Part shown: in pieces, positions 27,086-40,584 of the stretch
Layout: every line of letters begins with the position of its first letter
How positions within the stretch are numbered: the stretch's first letter is position 1
Assembly: GCA_019009955.1 (NCBI GenBank)
Contig: CM032228.1
Location: forward strand, 209,942,001 to 210,006,000
Reading direction: 5' to 3'
From: Riptortus pedestris
Taxonomy: Eukaryota > Arthropoda > Insecta > Hemiptera > Alydidae
Length of the DNA: 64,000 bases
Notes under the pieces: model-generated
Told to the model about the DNA's origin: nothing
Databases searched by the model: none
Seen by the model: the letters and a program-made list of their open reading frames with translations, nothing else
Position numbers and translations under genes: made by a program

Positions 27086-29029
27086 GACCCTAACCCATCG
27101 AAAAGATCTTCAACACACCTGAATTTGATAATACAATAGGGACAACTTTAACAGTTTGTGTCTCCATATTTTTGTCAATTTAAAGAACATTTCAGTATAT
27201 TATTCTCTCATTGCATCCAGTACTGCGATAATTTCTATCATTTGGCACTGTTATATTGATGATGAGTGCCGTCCGTTCTTTTTTCTATTCTAGAACAGAG
27301 CTGGGCCTTTCTTATCATGTTGTACGAGAGGTTTCTTATCATGTACCTAGTTAGTTAAATATATAGCCTTATCTCAATAGATTAATTGTCTTCAATCACT
27401 GGAGGTGTTGCATAGAGGAAGTAAAGTTTACTACCACTTTCAGACTATATTTCACGGCTACAGTAATTCCTTGCGAACAATATTTGCTTCATCATATCTC
27501 TCCTTTTAATCTGTTGATGGCATCAAGGACCAACCAGGTCTATAGGTTCAATAGCTTTCTTACTACTCTTGTATGAGTCATGAATAATAATTGTCTCCTG
27601 AATGAAATGACTTCTATACTTAAGAGTCGTAATGACTGTCTTGAATTACAACCATCCCACGAATGGTTTCAACAAACAAACTACCATAACTCAATTAAAC
27701 TTATGAGTTAAGCGGAGTTTATGATTACAGCATGCATATAGTGGAATTTAGCTCACGTTTTCTTTATTTGAAATTTCCTTTCTGGCCTACACACCAATTT
27801 GCGGGTATTTTCATTTTTCTGCGTAGCTGTTGCGTTTCGCAGTTTAAAGGCGTAAGAGAATTATTTGCCACCACCATTGCATTTATTTTGCGCCCTTAAC
27901 GGAAAAAAATGTATGAATATATTTTGGCACGCTTTAATGAAGATTTGTAAATAAAAATTGGTGAAAGAATATTCTTCTCACGAGAAGTTTTATCGGTTTT
28001 TGCCGTCAATAAATATGAAGTTGTATGGCCTCAGGGTTGCCAACACTGTGTGGGAAGATGGCTAACTCCTGATAGCACTGCCTCCTTCAAATATGGAATC
28101 ACGCAATCCGAATCGACCGCTCAGTCTCTCCCTCTCTCTCTATCTCTATATTACATAACATTTTAATAACAAGGTTTCCAAAGGCCCTTATAACTACGTT
28201 TCAAACTTTGACCCCAATATTTTAGACATATCATAAGTATCGTTAACTATATATGTCGTAGTAGTAAGCCAGGCGTATTAGTGGGCATTCCAGTCTAGCA
28301 CCACTTATACCGTGGTAGCGAAACGTACATTATAGTTACAATCGAATACTGTGTAATGTCTTTCATAAGTCAGCTTAGGAAGACTATTGTAGGTGGTGGG
28401 ATTCTGGACGTTGTCCTGATAACATTATTTTGGATGACTTGAAACAGAAGCCAAGAGACGCCACTCATGTAATTAACAAGGAGAAAAAAATAAACTTCAA
28501 TTATACTACTTTCTCCTTGTTCGTACCTATGGAAATAAGGGTTTCCAGTTCGAAGGAACAATCACTTTGCCATGGGCAGCCAACTCGAATGATCTCCGGG
28601 CTCCTTTGGAAATGCATCAAAACCCCGCGGGCCGCAAATAACGTTAACAGTGAAATATAAACCTGTTATATTAAGTATAACAAGATTCGCATCCTTCATG
28701 AGTTCGCAGAATTTAATTTAATTATTCTCAGAACTCTTAATTGTGAACTCTTAAATAAGATAGACAATATAAGTCGTATATTTGTGAGAATATTATTTTA
28801 AAATCAATGTTAAGTTGTTCTCAAAATTTCGACAGTTAATTTCTCAATATATAGATGCACAAATGACGTATTTTTTTTTAATATATTGGTTTTCACTACT
28901 TTGGCATTATAAAATAAACATGTATTGTAAAAGTGTGATGAATCTAGCAGGCTGGAAAATTTTCAAGACTTTAAGGCCCGTTAATAAGTGTGTTAATGGA
29001 AAAACGTGGAGAACATCAATTGTAGTACA

Positions 29030-29633
29030 TTTTTTCATTAATAAATTTGGTTATAAAACGTTCTGCTAAGTGGCACATACTAACGGAGATATGCATGACT
29101 TTGTACTTTCCCTGTAATTTTGAAGTTTTACAACAAATGCATAAATATTGAGTATGGTTTCGAATAAATTGAAACTGAGACCTTTGGAGCATAGAATGTT
29201 CATTTATGATAACGCCACAATGGGCATTTACTATGTATCTCACTGTATAGATGCGATGAAGTAATTGATAATACTGTCGATTTTTTTAATTCACGGCGTT
29301 TCATGGCTTCTTGTAAATGTAAGATGTGGAAGTGCATGTTTGCTTACTTAACAATTCTTTAAATAAATAAAAATAACTCCGTTAATTATTTTAGAGTTCA
29401 TGAAAAGTGCACAGATAAGAAACCACATTAAGCACAGTAATTATGTAATCCTTATCGATCCAACAAATAATAAAAGAGATTAAAGATCTTGGTGATTAAA
29501 GATCTTGGTCTAGATAGTTTTTCATAAACCGAGTACAGATCGAGTTTGATCACATATATATATATATATATATGGACTTCGTTTTTGTCTTCTGTGGACT
29601 ACCTCAGTAGCTGGCTTTCAGAATAGCTAACTC
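29030..29633 (+). mobile_element. HINE-like relics, two decayed pieces
   Basis: At 29030-29200 there are blocks resembling aacggagatat and the aaatattgagtatggttt...gaccttt stretch. At 29480-29633 there are ccgagtacagatcgagtttgatca, a short (TA)n, the ggacttcgtttttgtcttct block and ctcagtagctg...ctaactc. Similarity is patchy and the two pieces may be separate insertions. Confidence 0.4.
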
Positions 29634-31328
29634 AAATCTTGAAAAAAGTACATCTCTGTGTTATTTCTGAATATCCCAATAAAATGGAATTTCAAAAAAA
29701 AAGTGCCCTTGAATATAAAGGGCAAAACGTAAAAAAAAAATACATTAAATAAAAAACAATAAAGCTTGTTAGTGAAGGAGAATAGCCATAATGAGTGAAA
29801 AGGTTTGACCCCACTGGGCGGGGTCATTTATGTCTAAAGCCCTCGTGACAACAGGTGGTAAATCCCTCCTACTATATTGATTATTATAATTTCTCAACCA
29901 TAGGGAGCGCTGCTATAGCCCAACATTGAAATTCTACCTTTTGAAAGCCATTAGCCCGTTTTGATAAATAGGCTTCGCATGCCATTATTAATTCAAAAAC
30001 GAATCAATTATGTTCCTACGATAAAATTTCCATTTATTATGCATTAGAGGAAAGAATAAATTCTCTTTGACCAAAAGCTATTAATTTTGCTAAATAATTC
30101 TTTTTCAAGCCCTTTTAAAAGAGAGACAGTTAACATCAAAAGTAGTGTAGCTGCTGATTGACAGGAAGCTGAATTTATGAACTAACATAAGAAATAATTG
30201 AGTACGAAGTGAATGATTGAACATCCCAAAGTTATCGTTTATTTTTAAAAGGTTATATAACAGCAAGCCATCATCTTCAGGTTCAGATACAAGAAAAGTA
30301 TTTACATTCATTTATATCTCTATGCAGCAAATTGTCTTCGAAATATATGTTATTATTGGTACCTGAAGTAAGTGAGCATAATAACTCAAGAGCATAATAT
30401 TTGAGATACAAAGATCTTATAATTGTAGTTTGTTGTTTGAAAACCGAATAGAACAATATTTGGATCTTCACTTGAACTAAATATGACGCAGATACTGTTT
30501 TAAACATTCGCCAATGAGGATATAGTACAATAAGATATCATAAGAATTTCCTCTCAATTTATTACATAATGACTGCTTAGTTTTAGAACTGTTTCTATCT
30601 CTACCGCTTGGAGCATTTTTTGATGGCCACAGTAACAAATTCCAACATTATTAGAGATATGTGTTGGACGTCTTGTCCGTTGTTTGCTATCTTGTCTTTT
30701 AGTCAGTCTGCATGTTTGTTAGTCTATACTAGTAACAGCCTTTCTTCTGGGAATGTTAGGATATGTGTCAGCCTGTCGAAAGACTGTCTGTTTCTGCCTG
30801 ACAGCCATTTTCATCCGAACAGTCTGAACGCCTTTGTATCCATTAGTGATATATTGGTATGTTTCATGTGTTTCACTATTGTTGTGAAACTATTTAAAAT
30901 AATATAAGACTACTCTTGTGTCTCTGCATTTCAATAAATATGTCTGCACTGTAGTTTTACTCTTACCAAAACGCCCTGACATAACGACCCCATAGAAAGT
31001 TCAAATCCCACTCCGCTTACCAGGATATAGCTGATCAACTCCTCTCCCTCAACATCCGTGTAAATCCTTCCGTGTAAACGTTTAAAGATTTGGGTGGGGC
31101 CACCTTTCAAGAGAGGTGGCAAACCGTTTTTAGTCGCCTACCTAAAAGACTCTAGGACTGTCTAGGAAGAATTAGAACAAGTGATTTCTGCCATGATTTC
31201 ATTGCCTTTTAATTCAGAGAAGAGTTACACACTGTTGTTCATTCCGTAGTAGAACGCCATCTAAAGGTGGGGGGACCTTGAGTTAGTAAAGCTTAGCATA
31301 CTGTCCTTAGATAATACTGAGACATGCA

Positions 31329-32744
31329 CAGTGGAGGAAAAAAGTATTTGGACAACCCGTTTTTACTTTATATAATGTATTCAGGAACTGAAAAAACAAA
31401 ACATTTCGGTTACTGTGAAACATGCGGGGAGCAATGTAATGGTTTGGGCATGGCGTAGCTTTAATAGAGTTGGAAATATTGTAACTATTTAAGGGATTTT
31501 AAATGCAGAAGATTATGAGTGGATTTTGTGGAGCAACCTCTTAGAAAATGAGCTAAATTGAAAATCCATCATCAGTTAATATTCCAGCAGGACAATGAGC
31601 TGAAAAATACCTATAAAACTAAAGAATGGTTGATATTTAATATTCGCCAATGACTGCACACCGCTCCACAGTCACCAGATGAGAAAAATTAAAAATATAT
31701 AGCATTTGTTAGACCTTCTTCTCTTCTTTTGCTACCTCCTTTGTGCCTTTCAGCGTGGAGGTGTCTCAGTCCAGGACAGCCATGCATCACGGTCCCTGGC
31801 AGGAGCTCTCATAGCATTCAGACCCTTCCCTCTGTTCTGTCGAACCCTGGAGATGTATTCTGCCCATGTAATTCTCGGCCTGCCACGAGGTCGTCTTCCC
31901 GTCGGTCTGGCCTCAAAGAACTTCCTAGGATCCCGGTCTTTATGCATACGGCATAGGTGGCCAAACCATCTCAGCTGTTTCTTTTCAACGGATTCTCTGA
32001 CTGCTGAGACTCCCAAGTCCTCTCGGATCCGCTGGTTCCTGATCCTGATCCCTCCGGGTCCCACCGGCATCCCTCCTGAGGTACTTCATTTCTTCGGCTG
32101 TTACTCGGCTCCAGTGTTTGTCCAGTGGGACCCAGTTGTCGCTACCATATATCAGGGTAGGTAGGTAAATGGCCTTGAAAATGTGCATTTTAACATTTTT
32201 GTTCACCTCTCTCTTTCCCACAATAGTGTTGCATAAGTGGTAATAAACACTATTTGGTTTGGTGATCCTATTGGAAATTTCTCCATCCATTTTTGGATTT
32301 CTGCTTATGACAGTTCCAAGATAGGTGCAATATAATCTGTCATTTGCAGGATTTCCCCTCTGCATTGGATCTCCACATTTGTTAGACCAAAATGTTTAAA
32401 AACATCTGACAATTGGAAGGCAATATCTCAAGAATCTCATAGTACAAGAATAGGAACAAATCAATCCAGATTTAAATAAAATCCTTTTACACTCAATGCT
32501 TCGGCGTTTACAAGTGGTTATTGACGCTGACTGACTACAAGTGTGGTGCGCAAATACTTATTTTCTGTGTAAATTTTGGTAAAATTTAAGTTTTATTTTA
32601 CTAAGGAAGAAGTGTTTTATTTATGTATTTATTCAGTTTTAAATAAACGTTTTATTTATTACGTTATAAGACGTTTTCATTACAGAAATCCATAATTAAA
32701 TAATCAAAAAAAAATTGGTGTGCAAACACTTTTGTCCCCTACTA
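31329..32744 (+). mobile_element. Tc1-like DNA transposon, decayed and split by a LINE
   Basis: Terminal inverted repeats lie at 31329-31354 and 32719-32744 (about 20 of 26 positions match, aaaagt-tttg core). The transposase remains on the + strand in two blocks: VTVKHAGSNVMVWAW at about 31408-31452, with later FQQD-like and catalytic-region remnants carrying stops, and the C-terminal LLHSMLRRLQVVIDAD near 32475-32540. Tc1 transposases cut and paste DNA at TA sites. This copy cannot work: it lacks its N-terminal DNA-binding part, has several stops and holds an inserted LINE at 31716-32375. Confidence 0.8.
31716..32375 (-). pseudogene. LINE (non-LTR retrotransposon) reverse transcriptase C-terminal fragment
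   Basis: On the - strand, 32365 down to about 32070 encodes YLGTVISRNPKMDGEISNRI followed by IYLPTLIYGSDNWVP, the end of a LINE reverse transcriptase and the region after it. A frameshift near 32070 moves to the frame ending at 31750, with KKQLRWFGHLCRM and GRRPRGRPRITW, the conserved LINE C-terminal tail. catttgttagacc occurs at 31703-31715 and 32376-32388, a 13-bp target-site duplication, so this is a 5'-truncated insertion into the Tc1 element. G+C content is clearly higher than the surroundings, suggesting a fairly recent insertion. The clade is not certain (RTE-like or related). Confidence 0.85.
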
Positions 32745-33714
32745 TATAAGAGTACGACTTACAGACTAGTTGTTAGCCAGTTACATATTAGCAACTGTAA
32801 TTTATTTATGTAGGCTAAACACCACTCCATTATATTATGGCAGGCGTGAAAACGATAATTAATAATGCCCAATGTCAGGAGGCAATGGTTTTAATCATAT
32901 CATGACGGTGTATAACCCACGAAATGCCTAAATGATTCATTTCTGCCTAATGTATTTCGGAGAATAACTCATATTCGGAGAAATGAAATTTGTATTCATT
33001 GCCTTATTGCCAATATTCTTGGCTGATGTCTCTCTGATGATCTGATAAATAATAGAGATAGAATTACGTTAAAAAGAAAACTACATTTAAATCTTGTTTA
33101 TTATTGTCACTTATGCTACTTTCGTTAATCGCAAAGTGTTTTCTTAAAAAAATCGTTTCTACTTAGAACAGAGTTAAGAATTTTATTTAGTTAGTTTGTG
33201 TCAATATAAACTTCTATAACGCGAACGGAAGTTGATTCCATTATTCTGAACTTAGATTTAAAAATTAAATTATTAAAACATTGTCCTTAAACTTGGATTT
33301 TTATATTACTTATATCAGGTCCACACTATCAAAGTTTGAACTGCAATTAGGAATTTTCTACTGACCCACAAATTTCTCAGAATCTTCAACAAAGATATTT
33401 TCTTCAAATAATCACATGCACAAAGACATACCATCCGCCCTTCAACTGCACCGCATTCAAGATTGTCATCCTATATTTAACGCATAGCGATCCAACCATA
33501 GATTAAACGTTTTAGGAAACTTAATAGTACCTGAATCAAAGTTTCATTCCTGTAATCCCTTTCACTGACCAGGAGGAGGAAGAGGGGGAATTCAAATTTT
33601 GAAATATTTCCGTTATTATGAAAGATGTTATGTAAACAATATTACTCCAAATCTAATTCCCCATAACTGTTGTTCTGTACGTTTATTCTCTAACTAATAC
33701 TAACCCAGCACATT

Positions 33715-34190
33715 TTACTTCCTTGTACGAAGTATAGGAAGTACTGTAATCGTATGTATTATCGGTTTTCAGATTGCTACGGAATTATCCTTTATGACCA
33801 TCCCTGGGCCCAAGCAAACTAGTTTCGGCATGGAATGTTCATACTGCCATAACACAAAAACGGAGGAAGTTGAAATTTCACATTTAGTATTGTTGTAACG
33901 CCTAGTTGCGCAACCCTTCCCCCTTCCGATCGATATCAGCTAACGGGGGCGGAAGTTTTAGAGAAGGGCGACGAGAATAAATTTCAAATTTCTCCTTACA
34001 TTTAAGAGATACAAAATACTTTGACGGGCCCTTTTTATCATAAAAGTATCTATAAATTATGTTCTGCTATATTTTTTTTTTCTGGGCCATCGGAACAGAG
34101 CTTTCGCATATCACTTTCAAATGTAGTGGTGCCCCCATTAGATTTTCAAATTTTCACCCCTCAATAAGCCTTAACTCCCACAGCACACAT
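33715..34190 (+). repeat. Diverged repeat with ttccttgtac...ggaagta start
   Basis: Begins with an imperfect inverted motif (acttccttgtac, then ataggaagta) seen again at 34725-34745, and continues with blocks shared with 20440 and 35515 (tttaagagatacaaa, ctataaattatg.tctg, gtggtgcccccattagattt). Possibly an older relative of the HINE-like long form. Confidence 0.4.
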
Positions 34191-34906
34191 TAGATGTATT
34201 TATTGTATATATGTATTGTTTAGGTTAGTATTTAGGCTTTAGGTATGTAGACTAGTTAATGAGGCTCTTGCTGCCACTTCTCTGAATAGAGGCAAAGGAG
34301 TTGTAGCTGCTGGTTCCCCTAGGATTTTTCGGACTTAAACTAAATCTCCCAAATATTGCACTTTTATGTTTAGCTGTGCTCGGTGAACTAGGCTAAGTTA
34401 CCTGGCCCAATTTATCTATTCAAAATTTGATATCTCTTAATAAATGGAGACCGCTGGTATGGGGAAACCCAAAGGTACAGCGGGGGCAGAGGTGGGGGGG
34501 GAAAGAAAAAAACAGCACACATTACAAATAAGTCAATATGTTAAGACGCGTCTTATTTCAAGCTTAGATATGACCTAGTGTTCTTATCGGACTATGAAGA
34601 GAAGGAGTAAAATCAAATATTTTAAATATCTTCATTATTGTGAATTGATAAATTGTTACAATTGTTGTGTCACAGATTTTGTTCATTAACTCGAATAGAG
34701 ACAGTTGCATTTCTTTCTTCCTTGTACAACGTAAAGGAAGTACTTAAATTGCAAAATTGTTCGGATTACAGATTTCAACGGCACCCATTTTACTCGTTTC
34801 GACTTGACTTTTGCAAGTATGAATGTATGCATGTACCTCACATCTCAAAAAAAAGACAAGCCTTAGAATGTTCAAATTTCATACTGCATCTACATGTACA
34901 CTTTTT

Positions 34907-34980
34907 TAGCAGATTTCCGTTAAGGGAAATCAGCTATCGAGGTCGTACTCATGATGCGATGACGAAAATGAGGGCCGTTC

Positions 34981-35050
<70 letters not shown>

Positions 35051-35492
35051 CTGTTAACGCTCTAGCGGTCGCAATTTTTGTTTGATCGTTACCAAACTCG
35101 ATATTTAAACGTTTTATGTAAGAAGACAGATCAAGTTCGTTAATGGCTGAAATCGGACCAGTTGGAGGGGGGGGGGGGGGGTTAGAGAGGGGATTTTCGA
35201 AAATATGAAATATCTCCGTTACCATACGTCGGATCAAAAAATTGTATAGAACCAATCTTATTGTAAATTAAATTTACTATAAATATTAATCTATACATTT
35301 ATTCTCTATCTTGAATACTAACCAAGATATTTGCATTTTTATTAATTGTGGGCCGATAACGGATGACTGAATTTCTCGCCAAAAGTTAGTTCCGCCATTT
35401 TCTGTAACTGTTCGGCTCTCGTATGGGGATTTCTCTATTGTATAACTTCACGTGGGAAAACTGCTTAGTTTACGCAGCCCCAGCGTGACGGA
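34907..35492 (-). mobile_element. HINE-like element, full length, reverse (586 bp)
   Basis: A complete reverse-orientation copy. The palindrome end is at 34907-34936, followed by the (TA)n at about 34987-35045, the gctctagcggtcgc block, a 14-bp G run and the subterminal GGGAAAACTGCTTAG with CACGTG, ending GACGGA at 35492. An A-run plus g flanks both termini when read in element orientation. Confidence 0.9.
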
Positions 35493-35514
35493 CTTTTTTT
35501 GTTCTAACTTGATT

Positions 35515-35900
35515 AAGCCTGAGAAGAGGGGGGGGGGTTAAAGGGGGACGGAAACGAAAAATCGTAAATTTCACCGTACCTTTTAGAGATACAAAGTTTT
35601 TGTAACTGCTTTTTTTGTTTATAATCAAAAGATGTATAAATTATGCTGTATGTCATTTTTGGATCCGATGCATAGGAAAGGAGATATAGTATGTGACATA
35701 CAAATGAAATAATTATAAATTAAGTAGAGCGAAACAGTTTAAATATTTAATTTAAATGAATTACAAGAATGTTAGGTGATGTACACTTCAGAAGTTTTAG
35801 TTTTTAATCCTCTCTAAACCCCACTCCTACTAATGCATTTCACCGTGGCCACTAAACATTTCATGACTAGTTAAATTTCAAATCCTGTATACATATGCTT
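35515..35900 (+). repeat. Diverged repeat sharing the long-form distal module
   Basis: Carries ggatccgatgcataggaaag, and the aaaccccactcctactaatg and actaaacatttcatg blocks that also occur at 61560-61625 in the long form (there read on the same strand). It directly follows the full-length copy ending at 35492. Confidence 0.4.
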
Positions 35901-36520
35901 CCATTACTGAAGATATGGGGAATACATGAAATTACAGCGAGTCCAACCATCTCCTTAATTTACACTGGCCTGCCTGGCAGACTTTTCTTAATCCATCTGT
36001 GACCAATAATAACACCCGAAATAAAACCAATACTTTTTACCGCCAGAATAACCACAATCCAGAAACTGCAGCCCTATGAGACTCATAGATGACACTCCAA
36101 CTTGGCTAGAGACACCACCATCACCTATCACTTGGAATATGTAGATAGCCCTCCCTTAGTAGCTACTCAGGGCTCCAAGAACACCCTGGGCTTACATGGT
36201 ATTAGCTTTGCCTTACTTAGGAGGCCTTGGCTACTTGACTACCTAATCTCCATTGATCTAAGGCTCTCAGAGTCTGAAGGCCTAAACCTCCGTTTATAAA
36301 TTATTCAACATAGTTCATTGTTCCTGATTAAAAGCGAATCAATAGAGCGTAAACTTGTGACACACGTTGATCCCTGGTTCAGCCAGAGTAGGCGCACAAC
36401 AAATACTAGGCTTAGGGGCGGCCACCTGTTACTTGGAAATCAGCCTCCTACACTTTGTATTGTTTGCAGAACAACCTAGTTCTAGTATTTAATATATGCT
36501 GGAATGTCTCCAATGTATTT

Positions 36521-36560
36521 TAGCAGTTTTCTCTTAAGGGAAACCAGCAATTGAGGTTGT
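36521..36560 (-). mobile_element. HINE-like element, terminal palindrome only
   Basis: TAGCAGTTTTCTCTTAAGGG followed by AAACCAGCAATTGAGGTTG is the 3' terminus of the family in reverse orientation. Similarity ends within 40 bp. Confidence 0.55.
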
Positions 36561-36639
36561 ATCAACACTATTCACCTCTGTAATCTAAAAGCTACGCCAC
36601 AAGGTGTATCCACTGTGTTCTCTCACACTGAGAGGTGGG

Positions 36640-37205
36640 CTTACTTGCAGCTGCTTCAAAAACAATTCTCCAGGCGTTCCTCTTCCCTTATGGCATTCAT
36701 GTCCAAATATATTTGTTTGGTCAAATATAATATTAAGAGGTTGCACCTTTCTTTTTTTCCATGGCCTTGATAAGACTTTTTCATTTTCAGGTAATTTTCA
36801 CTTACTTCATTTAGGACTTCCTCGTTGGATTTTATTTATTCGGGTTATTCTGAACCAAAACCATATTTCCATTGCTTCCAATATAAGCAGGACACCACAA
36901 ACGAAAGTCTAAGCAAACGTTTGTTTGGTATTCATTATTATATATATATTAGTTAAAATACGCCTTTTGTTTTGGAAGGTTTGTTTATCAAGTGCTATTC
37001 GTATATCGGCTTAAGCCCTACTATTATTGTCCTCTGTGATGAAGCTTCCTAGGTAACTAATCTTCTCCACTTTTTCGAAATCAATAAAATATAAATATTT
37101 TTTTTGTTTCTTCTCTACTACCTAAACTTTTGTTTAATGTGCATGTATCTTGAGATTAAACTGATCGAGGACATCTTTTAGGACTTGCAGCATTCTACAA
37201 TATTA
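36640..37205 (-). pseudogene. LINE reverse transcriptase relic
   Basis: On the - strand fragments appear in order: LQVLKDVLDQFNLKI (about 37190-37145), FEKVEKISYLGSFITED (about 37082-37030) and LEAMEIWFWFRI (about 36890-36850), with frameshifts and stops between. The YLGSFITED and EAMEIW-type motifs are those found after the catalytic palm in RTE/BovB-like and related LINEs. It is older and more broken than the LINE at 31716. Confidence 0.65.
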
Positions 37206-40034
37206 TTTAAGCCGGACAATTATCGAGAAAAGAACAAGCTAAAAAGTTTTTATGCATAGCTAGACAACCTCTTGTAGTAATTTTGGGTATAATTGGTCCT
37301 ATAGATATCGGTTTGCATTGATTTCTGTGATGTTGCAATTTGCCCGATTATGAAATTCGTCCAAAGATGGGGTACATGTCATGAACTGCAGATGTATTTG
37401 CAACGTGATTAGCAATATCTATAACACCAAATATTTTTATCATGTTACTACCATGCTTCTGGCGCCACTGCCCTCTGCATTGCTTGTATTTATGGCAATG
37501 CTACAACCATACTCTTATTTTGTCATCGGTAATCGCAGTTGTGGGAAGAATAAAATTCTTCCATTGTTTAGTTTTTGATTCAATTAAAGATCTAAGAACG
37601 AACATTCTTATTTGCACGGATTTTGTACATCCAGCGAAAGCAAGAGAAACAGACAGACAGAGAAATACTGAGAGAAGTACGCGTAAAAATGTTTATGTGA
37701 GTAACCAACAATCTTAGTTGAGCATTTTTGGTAAATTAATGTCCAGTATATCTAATGATTATCTTCAGATGTACAAAATAAGCAAAGGTAGTAAATCGTT
37801 ATTGATATAGCTTGGAGACATTTTATGAAGAGCCACCATTCTGAACATGGCGGATTTCTGCACGGCCGCATTTCACATTAAGATGTGCCTCTTTTATTTC
37901 TTTTCACTAAGAAATGCACAAATTTTTGCCCTTCTCATTGTTAATATAATGCGAACAAATTTTGGCCATTAATATTAATGGAGCTATAATTTCATGCTCT
38001 TTTAGAAGAAAGAATTATTTTTAAAGAATTTATTATCGGTGTAGCAAGGATTAAAAACATAACATGGGAGTTCTCAGGTAATATAGCATTAAAATTACAT
38101 TAGACAAGCAAATTTCGGTTTGTAAGCAAGTTAGTTATTGAGAAATAGCAAGAAAAATGTAGTTTTTCTTTTAGGCAATTTGCTATCAAATGAAGCGATT
38201 ATTCACGTCATACCATTTCAGAAAATATTTAAAATGAAATTATGATAACTGTAGGGTTTGGGATGGCACTGAAAAATCGGTCTCCTCTCCTCTATTCCTT
38301 GTATTTCGCCCGGCCTTATTTGCCTACTAACTTTTCGTATGAAGCATTTAATATATTACTTAGCTTATTATATAAATAAAAAATCTTTAAATAAGATAAG
38401 CTGCTGTGCCACTATTTTAAGCCTTCTGTTTGTTCACCATAATTTATTAGGAATTATGGACAACACACCTTTCAAGCAAGAGATCTCCTTAGAAACACTG
38501 TTCAATAAATAAAATCTATAATTCTGAAAGGGATGTTTCAACGAGTGGCTGTTACAAGTGTAAATAAACAGTCTAGAAGCAATTACTAATGAACAGGTCG
38601 CCAACGGGAATAACCAGTGTTTTACCGGCCTGTCGTGAAGGCCTTTATTGGCTACTTTATTCGCCATTATGCAAATAAGGCAAAGAAAGGAGTAGACTTG
38701 CTTTATTATCGCCTGCATGGAACTATAATACAAGCTTTCGCGCTATCGTAAATACGCAGTTTATTTCTACAGTTCCGCTTATAAATTGCACTTTATTCTT
38801 TAGGCTACTTATTTCAGTCACTGCTGTTCTTTGTTTAGGTTATGGTGTTGCGGAATGTAATTTTTTATCTCTTCCTTAAAATGGGTACAGTCTTCCAAGG
38901 AACACGTTTAGGAAGACGTATAAATTATAATAAGGGCTCGTATATAAGGAGACAGAAGAATATACTTAAAATAAAATAATGCACTACTTAAACGCCAGTT
39001 TTACATATTAACTTAATATTTGGTACATTTTTTACCCTTTCCTAAACCTTATAAGTGGCTAGCTGAGAGCAATTATAACAACACTCCAATTTGAAGTTGA
39101 GTCCTAACTCGCACTTCAAAAATCAGTCTAATAAATTTGAATGAATTGTCCAATCTAATATATATAGATGTAGAACCTGAGGTTCTTCATAACCCAGTGA
39201 ACTAAAACATAAATAAATTTTGAGAATTGGAAAAACCTGAGGTACACGAAAAGTAGAGCAAAAGCTATATATAGCATCAGTATTTAAGTATTCATATGGA
39301 TAACGAAATGAGTAACTCAAGCCCCATAATGACGGATAAGTCAATTTTCTGGCTTAAATAAACATTATGCACAGGTGTATGTATAAAAGAAGAGTGTGTT
39401 ATAAAGAAACTACTTTTAAAAATGTACGAAGTCTTTTTCCAACATGTCCTTCTAAAAGGCCAATGGCGTTTTAATTTTTCAAGAAGGTCTCTTTCCTTCA
39501 TTATTTAACGTCGTCCTTCATTTCACTTCGTGAAGTTTAGAAAGTGAAATTTAAAAAAAAAAAAAAAATGAAAATAAAAGCTATTCAACCTATTCAGGCT
39601 CGTAGATTCAAGTTTCACTGAAGATTGTTCCATAGAAAACGCTCTATGTAGTCGTAGCATTTCAGATGACCGGTATTTCATACGGCACATAATTAAAAAT
39701 AAATAGGAAACTCAATTAAAACATAAATCAACGACACTGAAAATCTGAACACTATATACATTTCTCCCGGATTTACAGTTTTCAATAATTTAGTATTTAG
39801 AAGGAAATCTGTTAGTAGCAGTTTTTTAAGTCACTTCATTTTTAGGCTTAAATGAATAAAACATTTTTTTATCTCGAGGTTAGTTATTTCACCGTTTTTA
39901 AAAGGTAGTATCAAAAAAGCTTAATTGGGGGTTGTAAGAGAGGACAAGTAAAATCGTATTTACTTCGGTTTCATCGAATTGTAAAGTCCTTTATTTGGAA
40001 TCGCTCCATACGACTTCGTGGTAATTCATAAAAG

Positions 40035-40080
40035 TCCGTCATGCTGGAGCTGCGTAAACTAAACAGATTTCCCAGTTGAC
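40035..40080 (+). mobile_element. HINE-like element, 5'-end fragment next to a CaMKII exon
   Basis: TCCGTCATGCTGGAGCTGCG followed by taaactaaacagatttccca matches the 5' terminus, then diverges. It lies about 450 bp upstream of the exon at 40530. Confidence 0.6.
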
Positions 40081-40529
40081 GGAATAAGACACATACTCAC
40101 TCAAGGAATAGTTTTCTTCACTCAAATATTCACAAAGGGTTCTTGTAACTCCAAAACATGAGTTGAGGGGGGGGGCAAATGAGATATGTAATGATATAAT
40201 AGATTACCTATGTTTTTGTAACTAAACTCTAAAGAGAATATTTATTCTGACATTTGTCCAGTTCTCTCGATTTTAACTAAAATGAAACCAAAAGTTTTTG
40301 TGATAAAAAAGACCGATTATGCTTCATTTTTTCCTTATTTCGTTTTTTGTAAGTGCATTAAACGATATTTTCTCTTGAATCATAAGCCAAGGGTGGCTCT
40401 ACTGTCTCTTGTATATCTAATTTAACTCCTTGTTTTCATTTTCCTAGATTTAACAACTAAGTTTTCCATATAATTTGATTTTTCACTTCATGTTTTCATG
40501 CACTGCTAACATCAGAATTTTTGTTTCAG

Positions 40530-40584
40530 TTCGACTTCATGACAGCATACAAGAAGAAAATTATCATTACCTCGTCTTCGATTT
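40530..40584 (+). CDS. CaMKII: CaMKII exon: N-lobe beta strands to hinge (residues ~74-92)
   Basis: This 55-bp exon encodes (V)RLHDSIQEENYHYLVFD and the first two bases of a Leu codon. It covers the strands leading to the hinge, where the backbone of the FDL segment contacts the adenine of ATP in CaMKII structures. The acceptor is tttgtttcag and the donor gtaagt. Phase is consistent on both sides: the upstream exon supplies the first base of Val and the downstream exon supplies the last base of Leu. It lies alone between the 23.5-kb and 14.4-kb introns. A 5'-end fragment of the dominant repeat family sits about 450 bp upstream. Confidence 0.95.

Larger units (their letters stand above)
17071..40529 (+). 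other. CaMKII intron, 23.5 kb
   Basis: The intron runs from gtgagt to ttgtttcag. It holds the purine-pyrimidine block at 19039-19270, diverged HINE-like or related repeats at 20440-20730, 23520-24118, 25195-25470, 29030-29200, 29430-29633, 33715-34190, 34907-35492 and 35515-35900, SINEs at 21735, 22320, 24119 and 26850, a Tc1 element split by a LINE at 31329-32744 and a LINE relic at 36640-37205. Stretches 17100-19000, 27100-28800, 29640-31320, 32750-33700 and 37210-40030 show no recognisable gene. A G+C-richer patch without coding signal lies at 20870-21080. Confidence 0.85.

Noticed and set aside
34653..35255. Open frames with long Tyr-Ile runs (also at 53-286, 25297-25488, 44773-45099, 46359-46671)
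   Set aside because: The Tyr-Ile runs are (TA)n microsatellites inside repeats, read through by chance.
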